From positions 1 to 64,000 of the forward strand of contig CAVTPF010000002.1 of NCBI GenBank assembly GCA_963736525.1: a stretch of 64,000 nt of DNA, read 5' to 3'. A program made the translations under genes and the position numbers. The notes beneath the pieces are model-generated. The model saw only the letters and a program-made list of their open reading frames with translations. It searched no databases and was not told the DNA's origin. Of this stretch, positions 60,023 through 64,000 are shown in pieces. Source of the DNA: Bog-473 sp963736525 (GTDB lineage: Bacteria; Actinomycetota; Acidimicrobiia; Acidimicrobiales; RAAP-2). Within the stretch, counting starts at the first letter, position 1, and every line of letters starts with the position of its first letter.

Positions 60023-61529
60023 CGATGACGGGGTGGAGCGCCGGGTTGAGCCACCGCAGCACCGCGTCGAGGTACGCCAGGGGCAGGGAGACGCAGCCCT
60101 CGGTGGGGGAGCCGGTGTCCGCGTGCAGGAAGATGCCGGAACCGAGGGGTCCGGTCGGCGGCGTGTTGTAGTCGATGACGGCGAAGGACGGGTACGCGTT
60201 GCCCTCGGTCCACAGCGCCTCCGAGTCGCCGCCGAACGGCGGGGTGGTGCCGCAGGCGACGTGCTGGAAGGTGTTGTACGCCGCGCTGGTGGGATCCTCG
60301 TCCCACCAGTCCCCGCACACCAGTTGGTGGTAGGCGAACTGCGTGCCCGGGTCGGGGTCCGTCCCGTACATGGTGGCGCCGAAGGGGTAGATCCCCTCGG
60401 GGGTGGTGCCGTCCCCCTCGGATCGGCTGGCGCCGGGCGACCAGCCGTTGACGCCGTCGACCGCCGGCATGGGCCCGAAGGCTTCGTACCAGCCGCTGCC
60501 GTCGTTCTCGTAGGCCGTGAGCGTGGCGGTCGTGCTGGTGGCGCTCGGCGCGTCGACCACGACCACCTGCTGCGCACCGCCGGTGGAGGCCAGCTGATCC
60601 ACCAGCAGCGGGTTGACGTCGGAGGTGGCCGACCCGTCGAAGGGCGCCGAGCCGAAGGTGAAGATGCCGCCGTCGGCTGCGACCAGCCAGTAGCCGCCAC
60701 CCGACGAGGTGGCCGCCATGCCCACCACCGGCTGGTTGAGGCGGATGGAGCCTGTCGAGCCCCAGAAGCGGGCGTCGCCGAAGCTGAAGATGCCGCCGTC
60801 GGCGGCCACCATCCAGTAGCCCTGTCCCGACGAGGCGGCCGCCATGCCCACCACCGGCTGGTTCAGCCGGATGGACCCGGTCGATCCCCAGAAGCCGGCG
60901 TCGCCGTAGCTGAAGATGCCGCCGTCGGAGGCGACGAGCCAGTAGCCGCGCCCAGACGGCGTTGGCGTCATGCCCACGACCGGCTCGTTGAGGCGCATCC
61001 CGCCTGCCGAACCCCAGAACTGCGCGTCGCCGTAGCTGAAGATGCCGCCGTCGGAGGCGACGAGCCAGTAGCCCTGTCCCGACGGCGTGGCCGCCATGCC
61101 GACGATGGGGGCGTTCAGCCGGAGAGATCCGGTCGAGCCGAAGAAGCCGGCGTCCCCGAAGTTGAAGACGCCGCCGTCCGACGCCACCAGCCAGTAGCCG
61201 CCGCCCGACGGCGTCGCCGTCAGCCCGACGACCGGCGCGTTGAGCGGCTGACCGCTCATGCTCCCGTAGGCGTGGGCGTCGCCGAAGGGGTACACGCCGC
61301 CGTTGGACGACGCCACCCAGTAGCCGGCCCCGTCAGGAGTGGCGGCGATGGCGACGGCGCGGGCGGCCGGCGCCGCGGTCGTGGCCGCGGCCGGGGTCGG
61401 GCCGGGCACCGTGCACCAGCCGAACACGACGAGCAGCACGGCGAGGCCGACGATGCGGGCGGTCCGGCTCCGGGAGGACTGAGCAGACGGCAAGGACCCC
61501 CAAGTTAGGAGTCCGGCGCGTCCCTCCAT
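59988..61529 (-). CDS. L,D-transpeptidase with six-copy N-terminal repeat
   Basis: 513 residues. Signal/anchor (ARIVGLAVLLVVFGWCTVPG), then six 42-residue repeats (about residues 60-300; core GYWLVASDGGIFSYGDAxFW, ending LNxPVVGM), then a YkuD-type L,D-transpeptidase domain: TPEGIYPFGATMYGTDPDPG, IDYNTPPTGPLGSGIFLHAD, catalytic GSPTEGCVSLPLAYLDAVL. It would crosslink peptidoglycan stems or attach proteins outside the membrane. The repeats resemble beta-propeller or wall-binding repeats. The ATG at 61529 was chosen because it gives a plain signal peptide. The repeat DNA is near-identical in places. Confidence 0.82.
   Translation of the reverse strand: MEGRAGLLTWGSLPSAQSSRSRTARIVGLAVLLVVFGWCTVPGPTPAAATTAAPAARAVAIAATPDGAGYWVASSNGGVYPFGDAHAYGSMSGQPLNAPVVGLTATPSGGGYWLVASDGGVFNFGDAGFFGSTGSLRLNAPIVGMAATPSGQGYWLVASDGGIFSYGDAQFWGSAGGMRLNEPVVGMTPTPSGRGYWLVASDGGIFSYGDAGFWGSTGSIRLNQPVVGMAAASSGQGYWMVAADGGIFSFGDARFWGSTGSIRLNQPVVGMAATSSGGGYWLVAADGGIFTFGSAPFDGSATSDVNPLLVDQLASTGGAQQVVVVDAPSATSTTATLTAYENDGSGWYEAFGPMPAVDGVNGWSPGASRSEGDGTTPEGIYPFGATMYGTDPDPGTQFAYHQLVCGDWWDEDPTSAAYNTFQHVACGTTPPFGGDSEALWTEGNAYPSFAVIDYNTPPTGPLGSGIFLHADTGSPTEGCVSLPLAYLDAVLRWLNPALHPVIVMGPDAVVRSF
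60630..61352. repeat. Six 126-bp coding repeats
   Basis: Six tandem 126-nt units (last one partial) encoding the GYW.VA.DGG.F.FGDA repeat of the L,D-transpeptidase. Two neighbouring copies share stretches of 40 or more identical bases, so copy number may vary between strains. Confidence 0.8.
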
Positions 61530-61565
61530 GAGCCAACCGGCGTTGAGGTTGGCAGACTGGGGCGC

Positions 61566-61973
61566 GTGGCGTCCGAGAGCCGCTGGCCGGAGAACTTCGC
61601 CGCGCTTCGTCGCGGCGAAGGGCGCTCCATGTGCCAGGGCGGTGCCGAGAAGGCGGCACACGGCGTGCGGTTGGGCCGGCACGCCGCAGAGCCCACGGAG
61701 CCCGCGGCCGACGAGGCCGCCGGGTTCTGGTCAGAGGTTGCCCGCGTCTCGATGGCGGTGGCGCAGCGCTACCAGCCGGCCAAGATGAACTGGCTCCACC
61801 TGGGCACCGGCGTGCCGCATCTGCACGTCCATCTGGCGCCCCGACCGCTCGACGATACGAGGGCGGGCGGCCCCCTCGAGACGGAGGCCTTCGATGCCTC
61901 CGCGGTGGCTCCCCTGGCGGACTCGGACCTGGAGGTGGCGGCCGCCGATCTCCGGGCCCGGGTGCAGCGCTGA
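61566..61973 (+). CDS. HIT-family protein
   Basis: 135 residues. The histidine triad is in GTGVPHLHVHLAPRPLDD (HxHxH), preceded by FWSEVARVSMAVAQRYQPAK and MNWLHLGTG, the usual HIT layout. HIT proteins are nucleotide hydrolases or transferases such as AP4A-type or AMP-lysine hydrolases. Substrate unknown. GTG at 61566; 15 nt before the phosphotransferase. Confidence 0.75.
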   Translation: MASESRWPENFAALRRGEGRSMCQGGAEKAAHGVRLGRHAAEPTEPAADEAAGFWSEVARVSMAVAQRYQPAKMNWLHLGTGVPHLHVHLAPRPLDDTRAGGPLETEAFDASAVAPLADSDLEVAAADLRARVQR

Positions 61974-61988
61974 GAGAGCGGAGACGGC

Positions 61989-62747
61989 GTGGAGCTGCTG
62001 GCCGAGGGGCGCACGGCCGAGGTCTTCGCCTACGGCGAGGGCCTGGTGCTCAAGCTGGACCGGCCCGACTGGAACGGTCTTTCGCTCTTCGAGAGCGACG
62101 TGCTGGAGACGCTCGCCGACGCGGGGCTGCCGGTTGCCCGCCCGCACGGCACCGTGACGGTGGGGGGGCGCAGCGGCGTCATCCTGAGCCGGGTCGAGGG
62201 CCCGACGCTGCTCGATGTCCTGACCGGGTCGGACCCGGTGGAGGCCGAGGAGCTCGCCCGGCGCTTCGCCGCGTTGCAGCTGGAGATCAACGGGGTCATG
62301 GTCGGCGGCCTGCCGGATCTGGTGTCCCGTCTGCGCGGCGAGATCGAGGCGAGCGTGGACGGCGCGCTCCGCACGGAGCTCCTGGCCCTGCTGGACGACC
62401 TCGACGACGGCGGGCACGGCGTGTGCCACTACGACTTCCACCCTCTGAACGTGTTGGTCGGCGCCGACGGCTGGTTCGTGGTCGACTGGCTCACCGTGGC
62501 GGCCGGGCCGCCCGCGGCGGACCTGGCCCGCACGCTCGTCCTCTGGGGTCGGTGGACGACCGAGCCCGTGGTCAGCTTCCTGCGCGCCATCCGCCGGATC
62601 GGCCGTCGCGATCGTGGGCTCACCGACGACGCTCTCGACGCCTGGGTGCGCGTCAGCGCCGCGGCGCGCCTGGCCGAGGGTTTCGTGGGCGAGGACGCGG
62701 CATGGCTGCTGCGGGTGGCGCGCGGCTCGGTCCGGCTCTTCGCCTGA
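61989..62747 (+). CDS. Aminoglycoside phosphotransferase/kinase-like protein
   Basis: 252 residues, APH/choline-kinase fold. GRTAEVFAYGEGLVLKLDRP (P-loop-like and Lys), VILSRVEGPTLLDVL (hinge), catalytic HYDFHPLNVLVGADGWFVVD (HxDxxxxN) and the metal Asp in VVDWLTVAAGPPAADLARTL. Phosphorylates a small molecule, not identified. GTG at 61989, directly after the HIT gene, suggesting co-transcription. Its stop codon is inside the left arm of a hairpin. Confidence 0.8.
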   Translation: MELLAEGRTAEVFAYGEGLVLKLDRPDWNGLSLFESDVLETLADAGLPVARPHGTVTVGGRSGVILSRVEGPTLLDVLTGSDPVEAEELARRFAALQLEINGVMVGGLPDLVSRLRGEIEASVDGALRTELLALLDDLDDGGHGVCHYDFHPLNVLVGADGWFVVDWLTVAAGPPAADLARTLVLWGRWTTEPVVSFLRAIRRIGRRDRGLTDDALDAWVRVSAAARLAEGFVGEDAAWLLRVARGSVRLFA

Positions 62748-62789
62748 CGCGTGCCGCCCCCTGCGGGATCGAACCCGGTGCGTCAGGCG
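62741..62789. terminator. Bidirectional terminator hairpin containing both stop codons
   Basis: CGCCTGACGC at 62741-62750 and its exact reverse complement at 62780-62789 flank 29 nt. The TGA of the plus-strand gene and, on the other strand, the TGA of the minus-strand gene both lie in the arms. The loop carries a smaller GGGATCGAACCC hairpin. Confidence 0.6.
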
Positions 62790-64000
62790 ACGGGGCTCTC
62801 CAGGCCCTCTCGCTCGGGCAGGAGCCGCGACACCAGCTCCATGGCCCGGTAGCCCAGCTCGGCCGGACCGGTGGTGTCGGGCCGCATGAGGTTGGCCATG
62901 ATCCGCAGCAGCTGGTTCATGAGGAGCTCCGAGCGCATGCCGAGGCCGACGCAGACCCGCATCGCCTCGGGGTGCGAGATCAGGTGGACGAATGCCCGTG
63001 CCACCTTGTAATAGGGCCCGTACGCGGCCGTCAGCTCGCGGTCGTACTCGCCCAGGGCCGCGGGGCCCTCACCGGTCAGCGCATGGCCGAGCGCCGCCGC
63101 AGCCAGCCGCCCCGTTTCGTAGCCGTAGGCGATCCCTTCCCCGTTGAACGGGTTGATGGCGCCGCTGGCGTCGCCGGCGATCAGCACGTTGCCCCCCGCC
63201 CGCGGCCCCACCGACAACCCCATGGGCAGCTTCCCTCCGGTCGGCGGCCCGAGGCTCGTCTCGGGGCTCAATCCCCATGACGTGGGGGCATAGCCCACGA
63301 ACGTGTCCATGAGGGTGCTGGTGTTGAGGCCCTTCCAGCGCTGTTCGGTCGAGAGAAGACCGACACCCACGTTGACCCGGCCGTCGCCCATCGGGAAGAT
63401 CCAGCCGTACCCGGGCACCACGTTGCCGTCGGGGTCCCGGATGTCGAGATGCGACTCGATGAAGGGGTCGTCGTGGCGCGCCGAGGAGTAGTACCCGCGC
63501 AGCGCCATGCCGAGCGGCATGTCCCGCCGCCTCGAGGTGCCGAGCATGCGGCCCACGCGCGAATTCGATCCGTCGGCCACCACCACGTAACGGGCCTTGA
63601 TGTCCCGGTTGCGCCCCGAGGCCTTCTCCATGACGCTGACGCCGGCGAGCACGGGGAGCGGGCCGGCCGGCGCCCCGCTCTCGTCGAGGACGGGGGCCAC
63701 CACCTCTGTGCCCTGCAGGAGGGTCGCGCCGGCCTCGGCGGCACGGGCCGCCACCAGCCCGTCGAGGTCGTGGCGGGTGATGGTGTACCCGTAGGAAGGG
63801 AAGTTTGGGTGCTCGGGCCAGCTCATCTCTATGGAATGGCCGAAGCCGAAGGCGCGCAGGCCGCTGTAGCGGTGCGAGCCGGCCAGCGCCTCTTCGAGGC
63901 CCATGTCGGCGAGTTGGCGGACGGCCCTCGGCGTGAGCCCGTCGCCGCAGGTCTTCTCCCGCGGGAACTCCTTCTTCTCGACGACCACCACGTCCCAGCC
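62783..64000 (-). CDS. Geranylgeranyl reductase-family FAD oxidoreductase, truncated by window end
   Basis: C-terminal 405 or so residues of a flavoprotein running past 64000; the N-terminal GxGxxG is beyond the window. CGDGLTPRAVRQLADMGLEE, YGYTITRHDLDGLVAARAAE, VVVADGSNSRVGRMLGTSRR (FAD DG motif), GYGWIFPMGDGRVNVGVGLL, VLIAGDASGAINPFNGEGIA (GD motif) and YGYETGRLAAAALGHALTG. The family reduces isoprenoid double bonds; in actinobacteria relatives include the menaquinone reductase MenJ. Minus-strand gene, converging on the phosphotransferase. Confidence 0.85.
   Translation of the reverse strand, partial: GWDVVVVEKKEFPREKTCGDGLTPRAVRQLADMGLEEALAGSHRYSGLRAFGFGHSIEMSWPEHPNFPSYGYTITRHDLDGLVAARAAEAGATLLQGTEVVAPVLDESGAPAGPLPVLAGVSVMEKASGRNRDIKARYVVVADGSNSRVGRMLGTSRRRDMPLGMALRGYYSSARHDDPFIESHLDIRDPDGNVVPGYGWIFPMGDGRVNVGVGLLSTEQRWKGLNTSTLMDTFVGYAPTSWGLSPETSLGPPTGGKLPMGLSVGPRAGGNVLIAGDASGAINPFNGEGIAYGYETGRLAAAALGHALTGEGPAALGEYDRELTAAYGPYYKVARAFVHLISHPEAMRVCVGLGMRSELLMNQLLRIMANLMRPDTTGPAELGYRAMELVSRLLPEREGLESPVA

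Noticed and set aside
60630..61352. Tandem repeats considered as a CRISPR array
   Set aside because: Units are 126 nt, in frame and coding, without spacers; no cas genes nearby.
62755..62785. tRNA-like T-arm (GGGTTCGATCCC on the minus strand)
   Set aside because: Stem pairing does not fit a five-pair T-arm and no acceptor, D or anticodon arm surrounds it; better explained as the loop of a terminator hairpin.

Overview
This is high-GC DNA (very GC-rich third codon positions, many GTG starts) with an actinobacterial gene complement: a mycothiol glycosyltransferase (MshA), an NDMA-type alcohol dehydrogenase, a Rex-hemA-hemC-cobA/hemD-hemB-hemL block, an L,D-transpeptidase, Yx(FWY)xxD-type secreted protein, DUF929/VKOR, and MoxR-DUF58-transglutaminase genes. 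An acidimicrobiia-like actinomycete is my best guess (inference). About 54 genes or gene remnants are described. No rRNA, tRNA, CRISPR array or insertion sequence was recognised.

Region 1 (1-6.5 kb) is damaged. A parallel-beta-helix surface protein, an MMPL transporter and a BlaI/CopY repressor are each readable only by switching frame several times. DUF1801 and a small membrane protein between them are intact. The same signature recurs at 9.35 kb (one indel in a P-type ATPase) and at 34.6-35.1 kb. Either this is real decay or the assembly has indel errors there.

Region 2 (6.5-21.8 kb) looks like a copper-handling island and is the most interesting part. A BlaI/CopY-type repressor carries a cysteine-rich N-terminus. 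Four copies of one dyad, TACTAC-N5-GTAGTA, lie upstream of (a) an uncharacterised multi-pass membrane protein plus DUF5134 operon and the divergent CopZ-ATPase operon, (b) a 656-residue homologue of that membrane protein with a Met-rich segment and a large extracytoplasmic domain, and (c) a second copper ATPase. Nearby are two secreted three-cysteine paralogues, a DUF929 thioredoxin-like protein with VKOR, and a protein with all copper ligands of the peptidylglycine-hydroxylating monooxygenase fold.

Region 3 (22-45 kb) holds a sulfatase, pirin, PilZ protein, a transglutaminase/DUF58/MoxR operon, two tandem secreted paralogues with Thr-rich tails (the first fused in frame to a winged-helix domain), alcohol dehydrogenase, DUF4395 behind an IscR-like dyad, two divergent citrate synthases (one with CBS domains, one with a DNA-binding helix-turn-helix), a beta-propeller lipoprotein, a class V aminotransferase and a SpoIIE-type phosphatase sensor.

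Region 4 (45-64 kb) is housekeeping: superoxide dismutase, an XRE regulator, mshA-ybjN, proC, a SAM hydrolase, rex and the tetrapyrrole operon, an MFS exporter, a repeat-bearing L,D-transpeptidase, a HIT protein, a phosphotransferase and a truncated geranylgeranyl-reductase-family flavoprotein. Many genes here have a TANNNT hexamer 6-9 nt before a GTG/ATG start, as in leaderless transcripts.
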